Shown here: positions 1 through 8,971 of the stretch, piece by piece
How the letters are laid out: every line of letters starts with the position of its first letter
Position numbering within the stretch: the stretch's first letter is position 1
Origin: an uncultured Clostridia bacterium
Lineage (GTDB): Bacteria; Bacillota; Clostridia; Christensenellales; Borkfalkiaceae
Assembly: GCA_947631325.1 (NCBI GenBank)
Contig: CANRKX010000008.1
Span: forward strand, 1-48,589
Direction: 5' to 3'
DNA length: 48,589 bases
Translations under genes and position numbers: made by a program
Notes under the pieces: model-generated
What the model saw: the letters and a program-made list of their open reading frames with translations, nothing else
What the model was told of the DNA's origin: nothing
Databases searched by the model: none

Positions 1-153
1 CCCGATTTATACAAAAGAGTTCGGATTGATACCATTCAAATCAAAAAGAAGATACCCGTTTTATTTCAAAGTCGATTGGAAAAATTCATTTGTAATACTC
101 GGCATGGCATTATGTATGGCGAATGGAATGACGGCGGACGGTTGCTATATTAA
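1..153 (+). CDS. 3' end of an unidentified gene (partial)
   Basis: The first reading frame is open from the window edge to a TAA at 151-153, giving 50 residues. The peptide is rich in Lys and Arg and contains RIDTIQIKKK and, near the end, YGEWNDGGRLLY. The conserved look of the last part and its placement directly before the next gene's ribosome binding site suggest a real C-terminus. I do not recognise the family with confidence, and the start lies outside the window. Confidence 0.5.
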   Translation, partial: PDLYKRVRIDTIQIKKKIPVLFQSRLEKFICNTRHGIMYGEWNDGGRLLY

Positions 154-170
154 GCGGAAAAGGTGATAAA

Positions 171-620
171 ATGAAGTGCAGATATTGCGAAGCAGAAGTG
201 CCCGACGGCTCAAAAATTTGCCCCAACTGCGGCATGTTGATGGGCGGTTCGGACGATAAAAACAGCGGTCGCGACGACGACGCGGGAGCTGTCGACGGCA
301 ACCCGACGTCAGCTTGGGATCCCTCGAAAAGCTACAATGAAATGCCCAAGGAATTCCGCACAAACAGGTGCGGCGTGTTCGGGCTTATTTTGGCTTTGCT
401 TTCCATTTGGATGGGGGTGTATTTTGCGGTTGTGCCCGCAATATCAGTCGTGCTGTCGGCAATCGGCGTCGCGAACGCAAAAAAAATGAGTTACCTCGCC
501 TCGAACAGAAGCGCATATATCGGACTTATAATCGGCTGTATAACGCTGTTGGCTTGGGTTTTATTGTGGATTTTGGCATCCGAAAAATGCTTTGCTTTAA
601 TGATGTTTTCGTTTGAATAA
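171..620 (+). CDS. zinc-ribbon membrane protein of unknown function
   Basis: A 149-residue protein starting with a compact zinc ribbon: CRYC at residues 3-6 and CPNCG at about 18-22, the usual two-CxxC knuckle. A polar linker of about 40 residues follows, then two hydrophobic segments (about 63-90 and 115-142), so it should sit in the membrane with the ribbon in the cytoplasm. This layout is common in small Clostridia proteins annotated as zinc ribbon or DUF4190-like. AGGTG at 162-166 is a suitable ribosome binding site. It is followed by a strong hairpin terminator. No function can be assigned. Confidence 0.75.
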   Translation: MKCRYCEAEVPDGSKICPNCGMLMGGSDDKNSGRDDDAGAVDGNPTSAWDPSKSYNEMPKEFRTNRCGVFGLILALLSIWMGVYFAVVPAISVVLSAIGVANAKKMSYLASNRSAYIGLIIGCITLLAWVLLWILASEKCFALMMFSFE

Positions 621-625
621 TTTAA

Positions 626-659
626 GCCCCGCCGCTTTCAAGCGGCGGGGCAAATTTTT
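626..659. terminator. bidirectional intrinsic terminator
   Basis: A perfect 10-bp G+C stem (626-635 with 642-651) and a 6-nt loop are followed by AAATTTTT on the + strand. On the - strand the hairpin is followed by TTAAATTATT, so it can also end the convergent DnaD-like gene that stops at 680. Confidence 0.85.
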
Positions 660-679
660 GCAAAAATATCAATATATAT

Positions 680-2407
680 TTAAATTTCTCGGCTTTTCAG
701 ATATCTTTTCAGGCAGTCGCAGGGCGCGCCGTTATTGAGATATCCCGTGTCGCGGCAACTTTCGCACAGGTAGCGGGGGGAGAGGTCGCTCTCGTTCAAC
801 CCCAGTTCTTTCAGCCGTTGCGCTTTGTCAACTTCGAGCGCGGCAATCTGTTCGTTTAACTTTTTAACGCCGTCGCCGCCTTTAATCTCCTCAAAGGCAA
901 GTTTAATCGTCAACTCGTTCAATTGCCTTTTGATTTGCGCGTATCGAGGGTCGCTCTCGGCTTTTTCGACAGCCCTTTCAGCCCTGTCCTCAGCCGCATG
1001 GCGCAAGGCGGCATAGTGCTCCTCGATAATCGCCCTCAAATCCTTGCCCTGCCTGTTTTCGGCGGGGTTTTTGACTGCCGAGCCGCCCTTTTGGGGTATA
1101 TTTTCGGGGCTTGAAATGCCCTCGCTCTTCCACGACGACAGTATGCCGTTCATGTACGCCATGGGGTTGGATTTGCCCGACGAAAGTCTTGCCGCTTCGA
1201 CGAGCATTTTATCCGAAAAATTCCAGCTTCGCCATCTCGCAAGCGATTGCCTGTCCCAAGGCGAAATCCTCCTCGTCAGCCCGCACTCTGAGATTACGGT
1301 CTTGATTATTTTGTCCTCTTCGGACATCTTTTTAAGATATCCGTCAACGCTGCCGTCCGAAATAATTCCCTCTTCAAACAGCCCGCCTATCATGTCGTTC
1401 ATGCTTTCAAACGACATCTTTTCGTGTCTTAATGCGAATTCCGAAAGTTTTTTGAGCGACTCCGGCGAGTAGCCGAAATTTATCCACACGTTGACGTAAT
1501 TATCGGCAAAAGTTGCCGCATTTTGCATATATATGCCGAGATTTTTGCCAATTTCCCTCGTCAAATCGAGCATGGCGTTGCGATTTTTATGATAGTCGGC
1601 AATCTCCTTGATGTCAAACTTTCCGCACTTTGACAGCGCTTCGAGCGTCTCGTCCAACTTCTCAATCGATTTGGGTTTATTGAGTCTTGCGGCGCAAATT
1701 ATCGCATCTTCGTCGAACCCCAACTTCTTCGTCCACTTGTTGAAGTATGCGTCGTCGTCGATATCGGGCTGTCTGCGTATGCCCGCCGCACTGAAAATCT
1801 TTAAAAGCGAGGGGGTGGAGGAAGTGTATGCGCTCAACCTCTCGTCAACCTGTTTTGCTGTCGTGATTCCCTCGTCGCCGAAGGAGCGCGCCACCTTTTT
1901 TATGTAGGCAAATCTTATATCGTCGCCGCGCATGTTGACGCAGTAATTTATAATCATCACGAGGGCGTTCTGCTCGAAGCCGTATTCATCCAAGAGATAG
2001 AAATATTCCCTGAATTCCGAGGGCGAAATCATCCTGCCCTTCAATACGTTCTGAACGGCTTTCGTGAAGTCGGCGTATTTTTCTGGCTTAATCTTCTTGG
2101 GCGCGCCCGCAATGTTTTCGCTTGAAAGTATTCTGACCTCAAACGGCGATAGCGAGAGGATTGAAACGAGCTCGAACTCCTCGAGATACTGAAAATAATT
2201 TTTGGCGTCGTCCTCGGTTATCTGCAACTTTTCGGCAAAGTCCGAAAGGTCTGAGACAGCCGCCCCGCTCTGGCATGCGTAAAGGGCATACAGATATACT
2301 TTCACCGCCATGGGTTCGAGCACGGGCAGATATTTTGTTATGAACTTGTTTTCCAGCGAGGTGTACGACTTTTTAGCCGCTTCGTCGGAAAGCGAAATAA
2401 AAGGCAT
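680..2407 (-). CDS. DnaD-domain replication protein with DnaI/DnaC-like N-domain at its C-terminus
   Basis: A 575-residue protein of the DnaD/DnaB replication-initiation type. The N-terminal ~100 residues look like a winged helix. A DnaD_2-like segment with the pattern YMNGILSSW lies near residue 420, and an earlier related segment (YFNKWTKKLGF) near 225. The last ~110 residues differ from ordinary DnaD: a charged helical stretch followed by YLCESCRDTGYLNNG and CDC. This is the helix-plus-zinc module normally found at the N-terminus of the DnaI/DnaC helicase loader, in front of its AAA+ domain. Here the protein stops just after the zinc motif and no AAA+ partner lies downstream. It is divergent from sbcD. 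A role in DnaB loading at origins or restart sites is inferred. Confidence 0.8.
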   Translation of the reverse strand: MPFISLSDEAAKKSYTSLENKFITKYLPVLEPMAVKVYLYALYACQSGAAVSDLSDFAEKLQITEDDAKNYFQYLEEFELVSILSLSPFEVRILSSENIAGAPKKIKPEKYADFTKAVQNVLKGRMISPSEFREYFYLLDEYGFEQNALVMIINYCVNMRGDDIRFAYIKKVARSFGDEGITTAKQVDERLSAYTSSTPSLLKIFSAAGIRRQPDIDDDAYFNKWTKKLGFDEDAIICAARLNKPKSIEKLDETLEALSKCGKFDIKEIADYHKNRNAMLDLTREIGKNLGIYMQNAATFADNYVNVWINFGYSPESLKKLSEFALRHEKMSFESMNDMIGGLFEEGIISDGSVDGYLKKMSEEDKIIKTVISECGLTRRISPWDRQSLARWRSWNFSDKMLVEAARLSSGKSNPMAYMNGILSSWKSEGISSPENIPQKGGSAVKNPAENRQGKDLRAIIEEHYAALRHAAEDRAERAVEKAESDPRYAQIKRQLNELTIKLAFEEIKGGDGVKKLNEQIAALEVDKAQRLKELGLNESDLSPRYLCESCRDTGYLNNGAPCDCLKRYLKSREI

Positions 2408-2432
2408 TTTTTCAAACTCCGTGTTTTACGCT

Positions 2433-2461
2433 TGATTTTATCTTTGAAATGCTCTATAATA
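2433..2461 (+). promoter_or_regulatory. SigA-type promoter for sbcDC
   Basis: TTGATT (2433-2438), 17-bp spacer, TATAAT (2456-2461). The expected transcript start is near 2468, giving a leader of about 55 nt before sbcD. Confidence 0.7.
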
Positions 2462-2476
2462 ACAGAGTAAATAATA

Positions 2477-2505
2477 TTATACTTGTCTCTCGGCAAAAAA
2501 TCAAC
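2477..2505 (-). promoter_or_regulatory. SigA-type promoter for the DnaD-like gene
   Basis: On the - strand TTGATT (2505-2500), 17-bp spacer, TATAAT (2482-2477). Its hexamers are identical to those of the divergent sbcDC promoter; the two -10 boxes are 15 bp apart. Confidence 0.7.
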
Positions 2506-2522
2506 GCCATTCGACGAATTTT

Positions 2523-3671
2523 ATGAAAATTTTGCATACATCCGACCTGCATATAGGCAAAAAAATAATGGGACGCGACAGATACGGCGAATATCGTGCC
2601 GTTTTTGACTGTCTCCATGATATCTGCCGCAGAGAGAACGTCGAGCTTGCGCTTATTGCTGGGGACGTCTTTGACACATACACCCCGTCCGCCGAAGCCG
2701 AAAAAATTTTTTACGACGGGGCGAAAAAGCTTGCTTCCGTCTGCTCTGTTCTCATAATAAGCGGAAATCATGACGACTATGTTCGCCTTACCGCGGCGGC
2801 TGGGCTTGCCGAGGAGCTCGGCGTGTATATCGTCGGCAATCAGTTGGAAGAGTTGTCCTTATCCCGCGTCAACGGCGCATATCCCGTCGAAAGCGGCTCG
2901 GGCTATGTGATTTTTGCCAACGGCAAGGGGGAGAAGGTGTATATTAACACCCTGCCCTATCCCAACGAAGCGCGCTTCAAAGAGGGAAAGTCGGAGGAGA
3001 CTTTTGCCGAAAAAGCGAAGAGATGGATAGATTTCGGCGAGCGCGGAAAGCAAAACGGCGTTCCGTCAATCTTCCTTTCGCATATCTTCGTTGCGGGCGG
3101 CAAGGTGAGCGACAGCGAGCGCGAGATAGATTTGGGCGGTGCGCGCGCCGTTCCCTTAACCCTTTTACCCGATTGCGATTATTGCGCCCTCGGTCATCTG
3201 CACCGCAGGCAGAAGTTGGGCGATAACGTCTTTTACAGCGGCGCGCCCATGCAGTTTTCCTTTGACGAGAGCGGCTCGCAAAAATCCGTCAATGTCTTTG
3301 ATTTGACAAAAGAGGGAGTGGAAAATTTCCGCCAAATTGAGATTACGGGCGTCCGCAAACTCATCAAGCTCACTTCAGACAGCGTTGACGGCGGCGTTGC
3401 GCTCTTAAAGGACAATGCCGACACGTTCGTCGAACTCACTCTAATCCTCGATATGCCCATGACCCCGTCCGAAAGCGCGAGACTGCATGAGTGTGAAAAC
3501 CTCGTTTCCCTCAAGGCGGATATTAAAAATATAGCAAATCTGCACGAGAAGATATCAAACAAAAACAAGAGCGCGTCGGAACTCTTTTCCGACTACTATA
3601 AATCGAGATACGACGCCGAAGTCCCGCCCGAACTTCTCACTCTGTTTCTCTCGCTTACGGAGGAAGAATGA
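2523..3671 (+). CDS. sbcD: SbcD/Mre11-type nuclease subunit
   Basis: A 382-residue calcineurin-like phosphoesterase, the nuclease half of the SbcCD double-strand-break and hairpin-processing complex. Metal-binding motifs appear in the expected order: SDLHIG near the N-terminus (Asp8, His10), AGDVFD (~46-51), SGNHDD (~80-85), LSHIFVAG (~190) and GHLHR (~223). Length is normal for SbcD. The start directly follows its leader. It overlaps sbcC by 4 bp (ATGA), so the two are translationally coupled as in most bacteria. Confidence 0.95.
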   Translation: MKILHTSDLHIGKKIMGRDRYGEYRAVFDCLHDICRRENVELALIAGDVFDTYTPSAEAEKIFYDGAKKLASVCSVLIISGNHDDYVRLTAAAGLAEELGVYIVGNQLEELSLSRVNGAYPVESGSGYVIFANGKGEKVYINTLPYPNEARFKEGKSEETFAEKAKRWIDFGERGKQNGVPSIFLSHIFVAGGKVSDSEREIDLGGARAVPLTLLPDCDYCALGHLHRRQKLGDNVFYSGAPMQFSFDESGSQKSVNVFDLTKEGVENFRQIEITGVRKLIKLTSDSVDGGVALLKDNADTFVELTLILDMPMTPSESARLHECENLVSLKADIKNIANLHEKISNKNKSASELFSDYYKSRYDAEVPPELLTLFLSLTEEE

Positions 3672-6334
3672 GACCGCTTAAACTCGAATTCGAAGGCATA
3701 AACAGCTTTTCGGAGCATACAATAATAGACTTTGAACAGTTGATAAAGAACGGCATTTTCGGCATTTTCGGCGACACGGGCAGCGGCAAAAGCACCATTT
3801 TGGACTGCATAAATTTTGCGCTGTACGGCAGGGTGGAGCGCAGCAAGGAAAAGACCGATATCATAAATTACGGCTCGGCGGCGGCAAAGGTCAAGTTCGA
3901 GTTCGATATGCTCTTTGACGGCAGGCGCAAAAACTATGTCGTCGAGCGCACGTTGAAAAAGGACAGGGCGGGCACGCACAAGGCAACCATGTACGAAGAC
4001 GGCGTGTGCGTCGCGTCAAAACCGCAGGAAGTGGAGAAAAAGGTGGTCGAGGTCATAGGTCTCGAAGCCGAGGATTTTAGAAAGTGCATCGCCCTTCCGC
4101 AGGGCGAGTTTGCGCAGTTCGTCAAGTCCACGCCCTCAGACAGGCTCGCTTTAATTCAAAGGCTGTTCGGGCTGTCAAAATACGGCGACAGACTTAAAGA
4201 TAAGATTAACGCAAGGCAGGGCGAAATAGATGCGGAATATCAGAATATATCGGGGAAATTGTCTGCGTATTCGGATATTTCGCGGAGCAATCTTAAAGAT
4301 TGCGAGGATAAAAAGAGGGAGCTTGAGGGCAAGTTAAAGGCAGCCGAAAGTCGCGCTACAACGGCGAAAAAACGCACGGAAGAGCTTAAAAATCTGTATT
4401 CAAAGCGGCTCGAACTCGACGAAGTGGACGGAAAACTTCAAGAGCTTTCAAAGTCCGCGCCCGAAATGGAAGAGTTGAAAAAGAATCTCGCCGTTCTGCC
4501 CGTGTGCAGAGAAGCGGTGGAAGCGCGCGAAGAACTCAATAAAAATAGGGCGAAAAAGAGCGGGTGCGACAGCAAATTAAAAGAGCTTGAAGAGCAGTTG
4601 AAATTAACCGAAAAGAGGATAGCCGAGCTTGAAAAACAGCGCGCGGCGGAAAATTACGACGGAAAAATCGCCGAACTCGAAAGATTGATCGCCAAATACG
4701 ATACATGCGTCGGCAAGCCCGAAAAGTTGAAGATGTTGCAGCTCAAATTGGAGCAAAAGCGCGAAGAATACAAGCGCACCGAGAGCGAAAGGGCGGAGAT
4801 TGCCCAAAAAAAGCGCAGGGCGGAGGAAGAGCTTGAAAGCCTTCAAAAAAGCGTGGCGGCGCAGGGCGGCTTGGACATGGAGAGCCTTCTCGACGCACCT
4901 TTCAAGGGCGCCGTCCTCAAAGAGGAATATTCGGCAAATCTTTGCTATTTTTCTGAATTGAAGGCGGGGATTGATATATACAGAGAGGACACCGCTCTCT
5001 ACAAATACGTTGACGGCGAGGTGCGCCGCAAGATAGAGGAATACAAACAGCGTGTGTACGACGTCAAGGATTTTTCCTTAAAGGGCGTGACGAGACAGCT
5101 TGAAAATATCAAGGCTGAGCAGAAGCGGCGCGATGAGCTCTCTTTGAAGATAGCCGACGCCAAGGTCGAGGTCAACAGGCTCGACGGGCAGTTGAAAATT
5201 AAGGATAGAGAACTTTCATCTCTCTCGGGCGAGGGCGTCGAATTCAGGAAGCGCGCCGACGAATTAAAGGAGGAACTCTCACGGGTGTTCGGCGAGGATT
5301 GCAAGGATTTCGTCGCCGCCGTTGAGGACGCCCGCAAGTCGCTTACACAGTTAAAGGCGAAAAACGCCGAAACAGTCGAAAAACTCGAATTTGCGCGGAG
5401 AGAAAAGAACGAAACAGAGCTTGAAATAACAAAATCAAAGGCGCAGGCTGAGGGCGCGGCAAGTTCCATTTCAGAGCTTACGGGGCGGATAGAAAGGCTT
5501 GTCGCCCAATCTCATATGGAAGATATCGAGCAGTGCGCCGCCCTCACCCGAACTTTTTCCGACTATCCCGACGCTGAAAAGGCGATAGCCCAATTCCAAT
5601 CCTCTCTCTCGGCATACACCCACAGAAAGGGCGAGCTTTTAAAGGAAAAGGGCATTGATAAGATAACGGAAGAAGAGCTTTATTTGGCGGAAAATCAAAG
5701 CAGAGAGTGCGCCGACCAAGCGGTGGGCTTGAAGAGCGAAATTGCGGTTGAGGACAGCAATATCAAAAAACTCAAACAGCAGTTGGTCGAAAAGGAGCGC
5801 ATCGCGGCGGAATTCGCGAGGGTCGAAAGCCAAAAACTGCTTATCGACAGACTCAAAGAGGCGACAAAGGGCAATAAATTCCTCGAATATATCGCAAACG
5901 AGTATTTGTACGACATTTCGTCGCTCGCCACGTCGATGCTCTTGAAACTGACGGACGGCAGATATTTCCTCACATATTCGGACAATAATTTCAGCGTCGG
6001 CGACAACTTCGACTGCGGAAATTTGCGCGGGGTAAATACCCTTTCAGGCGGCGAAACCTTCCTCGTTTCATTATCGCTCGCGCTCGCGCTGTCGCAGACA
6101 ATTTGCGCAAAATCGCTTAAATCGATTGAATTTTTCTTCCTCGACGAGGGCTTCGGCACCCTCGATAATTCGCTTGTTGACGTGGTAATGACTGCCCTCG
6201 AAAAGCTGAAAAGCTCGGCGTTCACGATTGGCGTTATAAGCCATGTCGAGGAACTAAAACACAGAATAGAATATCAAATTACGGTTAATAAAGCGACGGA
6301 AAGCCACGGTTCCACCGTGAGGTTGAGTTGCTGA
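3668..6334 (+). CDS. sbcC: SbcC/Rad50-type ATPase, without a visible zinc hook
   Basis: An 888-residue SMC-like ATPase, partner of SbcD. Walker A GDTGSGKST lies at about residues 35-43, the Q-loop region contains ALPQGEF (~140), the ABC signature LSGGETF is at about 795 and Walker B FFLDEGFGTLD at about 830. Between the ATPase halves are two long coiled-coil arms. The arm tip (about residues 400-475) is a short non-heptad segment and contains no CxxC anywhere, although SbcC/Rad50 normally dimerises through a CPxC zinc hook there. At 888 residues it is shorter than the usual ~1000-1050. It runs into the next gene's ribosome binding site, suggesting continued cotranscription. Confidence 0.93.
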   Translation: MRPLKLEFEGINSFSEHTIIDFEQLIKNGIFGIFGDTGSGKSTILDCINFALYGRVERSKEKTDIINYGSAAAKVKFEFDMLFDGRRKNYVVERTLKKDRAGTHKATMYEDGVCVASKPQEVEKKVVEVIGLEAEDFRKCIALPQGEFAQFVKSTPSDRLALIQRLFGLSKYGDRLKDKINARQGEIDAEYQNISGKLSAYSDISRSNLKDCEDKKRELEGKLKAAESRATTAKKRTEELKNLYSKRLELDEVDGKLQELSKSAPEMEELKKNLAVLPVCREAVEAREELNKNRAKKSGCDSKLKELEEQLKLTEKRIAELEKQRAAENYDGKIAELERLIAKYDTCVGKPEKLKMLQLKLEQKREEYKRTESERAEIAQKKRRAEEELESLQKSVAAQGGLDMESLLDAPFKGAVLKEEYSANLCYFSELKAGIDIYREDTALYKYVDGEVRRKIEEYKQRVYDVKDFSLKGVTRQLENIKAEQKRRDELSLKIADAKVEVNRLDGQLKIKDRELSSLSGEGVEFRKRADELKEELSRVFGEDCKDFVAAVEDARKSLTQLKAKNAETVEKLEFARREKNETELEITKSKAQAEGAASSISELTGRIERLVAQSHMEDIEQCAALTRTFSDYPDAEKAIAQFQSSLSAYTHRKGELLKEKGIDKITEEELYLAENQSRECADQAVGLKSEIAVEDSNIKKLKQQLVEKERIAAEFARVESQKLLIDRLKEATKGNKFLEYIANEYLYDISSLATSMLLKLTDGRYFLTYSDNNFSVGDNFDCGNLRGVNTLSGGETFLVSLSLALALSQTICAKSLKSIEFFFLDEGFGTLDNSLVDVVMTALEKLKSSAFTIGVISHVEELKHRIEYQITVNKATESHGSTVRLSC

Positions 6335-6344
6335 GGAGACATAT

Positions 6345-8018
6345 ATGTCCAATATTTTGACACCGCTTTCGCTATGGAACAACTTCGACGTATCGGCGGA
6401 ACTGAATACGGAAGTGGTCAAAACCCAGATATCCGACGGAGTAACCGTCGATTTCGTGCGCTTCGACGGGCGGGATACGGGCGCGGGTCGCGTAAAAATC
6501 GCGGCGGCATACGCCTATGACGCCGACTCCCCGTCAAACGTGACGGTCATGATTTTGCCCGACGGCACGGAGACGATTGATATCGAACTCATGAAAGCCT
6601 TCGTCTCGCGCGGATATTCGGTGCTCATGGTTGACTATCGCGGCAAGTGGACTGATTGCGATTTCTATACCCTCTATCCCGAAAATATCGCCTATGCGGA
6701 CTATGCCGAGCGCGGCAGACACTATGACTTTGTCGATGAGACGGCGGTCGAGACGAGCTGGTACGAGTGGGTGGCGGTCGGTCTGTTTGCGCGCAAGTAT
6801 GCGGTAGAGCGCACGGGCAGTTCGGAAATTGCCCTTCTCGGCATACGCGACGGCGGCGAGATTGCTTGGAAAATGGCGGTCGCCGACACTTTCGAGTGCA
6901 TAATTCCCGTCTCTGCGGCGGGCTGGCATGCCTATGCGGGCATAAATAAATATATGTCCGACGAGCCCGAATTAAACGAGGAGAGATATCGCTTTATCGG
7001 CGGCATAGATTCTCAGGCTTACGCCCCCTATGTTAAGTGCCCCGTCCTTATGCTGTGCTCCACAAACGACGAGAGGTTTGATTACGACAGAGCTTACGAC
7101 ACATTCTCCCGCATAAATCCCGAATTTATCAACGGCAGCGCGATAAGCTTTTCCGTCCACTCAAACAAGGGGATAGGATTAAAGAGTACCGCGGATATGT
7201 TCATGTTTCTCGATAAATATCTCAAAAACAGACAGGTGTTTATCCCCAAACCCGCCGAAGTCACCATAGACACCGACGGGGAATTTAACTTGATAGCAAA
7301 AGTGACGTGCGACACGCAGGGCATACCCGATTCATGCGGAATGTATCTCGCCGAGGACTGCGTTGAATCCTCTTTAAGGGAGTGGGTGAAGTGCCCGTTA
7401 AAGGAAAAACTTTCAGACACCGAGCGGAGCTTCTATCTCAACGTCTATGAAAAGACCTCGATAGTTTTCGCCCTCTGCTACGTCAAATATTTAAACGGCT
7501 TCACCGTCTGGTCGAGGACGGCGGCAAAGAAGATAAGCGGCAAATTCAAGAATATGCAGCCCAAATGCCGCGTCATGTATTCGAGTAAGGACGGAATTGA
7601 AGGCTTTTCTGTTGCGGACGGCACGTTTGGCGCACTTGGCGGAACCTTCTTCATGGATAAGGTCACCGCGCCCGAAATAGTGGAAAAGGATGGCGTCAAG
7701 GGCGTTTACGCGAAGGGCGGACTTCTGTCTTTTCGGATGAACAACCCGAGATATTCGCCCTCCGCGGGCAATATTCTCAAGATGGATATATACTGCGACG
7801 AGGCGTCTCAGGTCAAAATTGCCCTAAAAGACCTCTCTTCCGACGACGAATATGTCTGCGAAGTGGATATGGTTGACGGAGTTTGGCAGTCTGTAATTCT
7901 CGAACCCGCGTCATTCAAGACGGCGGGCGGGGTATCTTTAAACGAATTTTCTTCCAATTTCAAGTTTACCGTGACGTGCGACTCGCCTTACGCCGTCAAC
8001 AACGTCATGTGGCTGTAA
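6345..8018 (+). CDS. alpha/beta-hydrolase-like protein with altered nucleophile elbow
   Basis: A 557-residue protein. The first ~310 residues look like a CocE/X-Pro-peptidase-like alpha/beta hydrolase: MILPDGT strand, RGYSVLMVDYRGKW (oxyanion-loop region), a nucleophile elbow GIRDGGEIAW (~166-175), an acid-loop candidate CSTNDERFD (~240) and a His-loop candidate FSVHSNKG (~272). In the elbow G-x-S-x-G the Ser is replaced by Arg, so classic serine hydrolysis looks impossible. The remaining ~240 residues resemble beta-sandwich domains (lipid or carbohydrate-type jelly rolls). No signal peptide is seen, so it is probably cytoplasmic. GAGGAG ends at the sbcC stop, and lepB begins one base after this gene's stop. 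Substrate unknown. Confidence 0.65.
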   Translation: MSNILTPLSLWNNFDVSAELNTEVVKTQISDGVTVDFVRFDGRDTGAGRVKIAAAYAYDADSPSNVTVMILPDGTETIDIELMKAFVSRGYSVLMVDYRGKWTDCDFYTLYPENIAYADYAERGRHYDFVDETAVETSWYEWVAVGLFARKYAVERTGSSEIALLGIRDGGEIAWKMAVADTFECIIPVSAAGWHAYAGINKYMSDEPELNEERYRFIGGIDSQAYAPYVKCPVLMLCSTNDERFDYDRAYDTFSRINPEFINGSAISFSVHSNKGIGLKSTADMFMFLDKYLKNRQVFIPKPAEVTIDTDGEFNLIAKVTCDTQGIPDSCGMYLAEDCVESSLREWVKCPLKEKLSDTERSFYLNVYEKTSIVFALCYVKYLNGFTVWSRTAAKKISGKFKNMQPKCRVMYSSKDGIEGFSVADGTFGALGGTFFMDKVTAPEIVEKDGVKGVYAKGGLLSFRMNNPRYSPSAGNILKMDIYCDEASQVKIALKDLSSDDEYVCEVDMVDGVWQSVILEPASFKTAGGVSLNEFSSNFKFTVTCDSPYAVNNVMWL

Positions 8019-8019
8019 T

Positions 8020-8673
8020 ATGCTGAATATTGTCGGTGAAAGCTTATACAACAGAAAAAATTCTGGCGGGGGCATGCGCATTGCGGCATACTGCGTTTTG
8101 GGCGTGCTCATTGCAATCATAATCGCCGAACTCGTTTTCAATATATACTTTATCAGTATCTATGTCGAGGGCGAATCCATGTATCCCACCCTTACGGGCG
8201 CGCCCGCACCCGACGAGGAGGGGGGCGACTTCATCTTTGTCGACGTCACAAAAAAGCCCGATTACGGCGATATCGTCGTCCTTAAAAAGACAGAGGGCGG
8301 CAGGAGTTATAATATAATAAAGCGCGCCATGGCCTTCGAGGGCGACAGCCTGTTTATGGACGGCGGCAAGCTGTATTTAAAGCGCAGCGGCGAAAGCGGC
8401 TACACGTTGATTGACGAGCCGTATGTTGACAGCTCGAACAATTCGCCCCTCTTAAACATAAATACATTTTCCGCGCACGTAGTGGGAGAGGGGGGAATAT
8501 TCCTCCTCGGCGACAACAGAAACGCCAGCCACGACAGCCGCATGGACGGCGACTATCCCATTAAAAATCTCGTGGGGGTGACGACGGAATGGTCGCTTGC
8601 ATACAAGGATAAAATCACCTCTCTATATACGTTTTTCAAATTCACCATACCAAAAAGTCTGAATATAATTTAA
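8020..8673 (+). CDS. lepB: signal peptidase I (Ser/Lys type)
   Basis: A 217-residue S26A signal peptidase that would cleave ordinary secretory signal peptides on the outer face of the membrane. A single N-terminal membrane segment lies at about residues 20-45. VEGESMYPTL carries the catalytic Ser (~54), YGDIVVLKK and IIKRAMAFEGD carry the box with the catalytic Lys (~100), and FLLGDNRNASHDSR is the conserved C-terminal box. ATG at 8020 follows the upstream stop by one base. A later in-frame ATG at 8074 would still keep the membrane helix. It is distinct from the two SipW-type peptidases farther on. Confidence 0.92.
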   Translation: MLNIVGESLYNRKNSGGGMRIAAYCVLGVLIAIIIAELVFNIYFISIYVEGESMYPTLTGAPAPDEEGGDFIFVDVTKKPDYGDIVVLKKTEGGRSYNIIKRAMAFEGDSLFMDGGKLYLKRSGESGYTLIDEPYVDSSNNSPLLNINTFSAHVVGEGGIFLLGDNRNASHDSRMDGDYPIKNLVGVTTEWSLAYKDKITSLYTFFKFTIPKSLNII

Positions 8674-8693
8674 AATTTTACGGAGTAAAAACA

Positions 8694-8963
8694 ATGCGTG
8701 CTGTATTGACTGTAGTAGGCAAAGACAAGACGGGCATAATCGCAAAAGTAAGCGGTTTTCTCGCCGAAAGAAAGGTAAACATTCTCGATATAAGCCAGAC
8801 TATCTTGCAGGATTACTTTGCAATGATAATGCTTGTCGATTTGTCGGGGGCGAGCGAGTCGCTGTCCACCCTTGCTGAGGAATGTTCCGAAATGGGCAAA
8901 AAGATTGGCATGTCCATTCACGTTCAACACGAAGAAATTTTCAACGCCATGCACAACGTATAA
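8694..8963 (+). CDS. ACT-domain protein (UPF0237 family)
   Basis: An 89-residue single ACT domain, family UPF0237, related to the regulatory domain of GcvR. The N-terminus [20 protein letters not shown] is typical: a beta strand followed by the Gly-rich ligand turn (DKTGI) and helix. Such domains bind small ligands, usually amino acids. GGAG precedes the start. It lies 8 bp upstream of the DUF711 gene, a pairing conserved across Bacillota, which suggests the two proteins act together. The ligand is unknown. Confidence 0.88.
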   Translation: MRAVLTVVGKDKTGIIAKVSGFLAERKVNILDISQTILQDYFAMIMLVDLSGASESLSTLAEECSEMGKKIGMSIHVQHEEIFNAMHNV

Positions 8964-8971
8964 GGAGCAAA

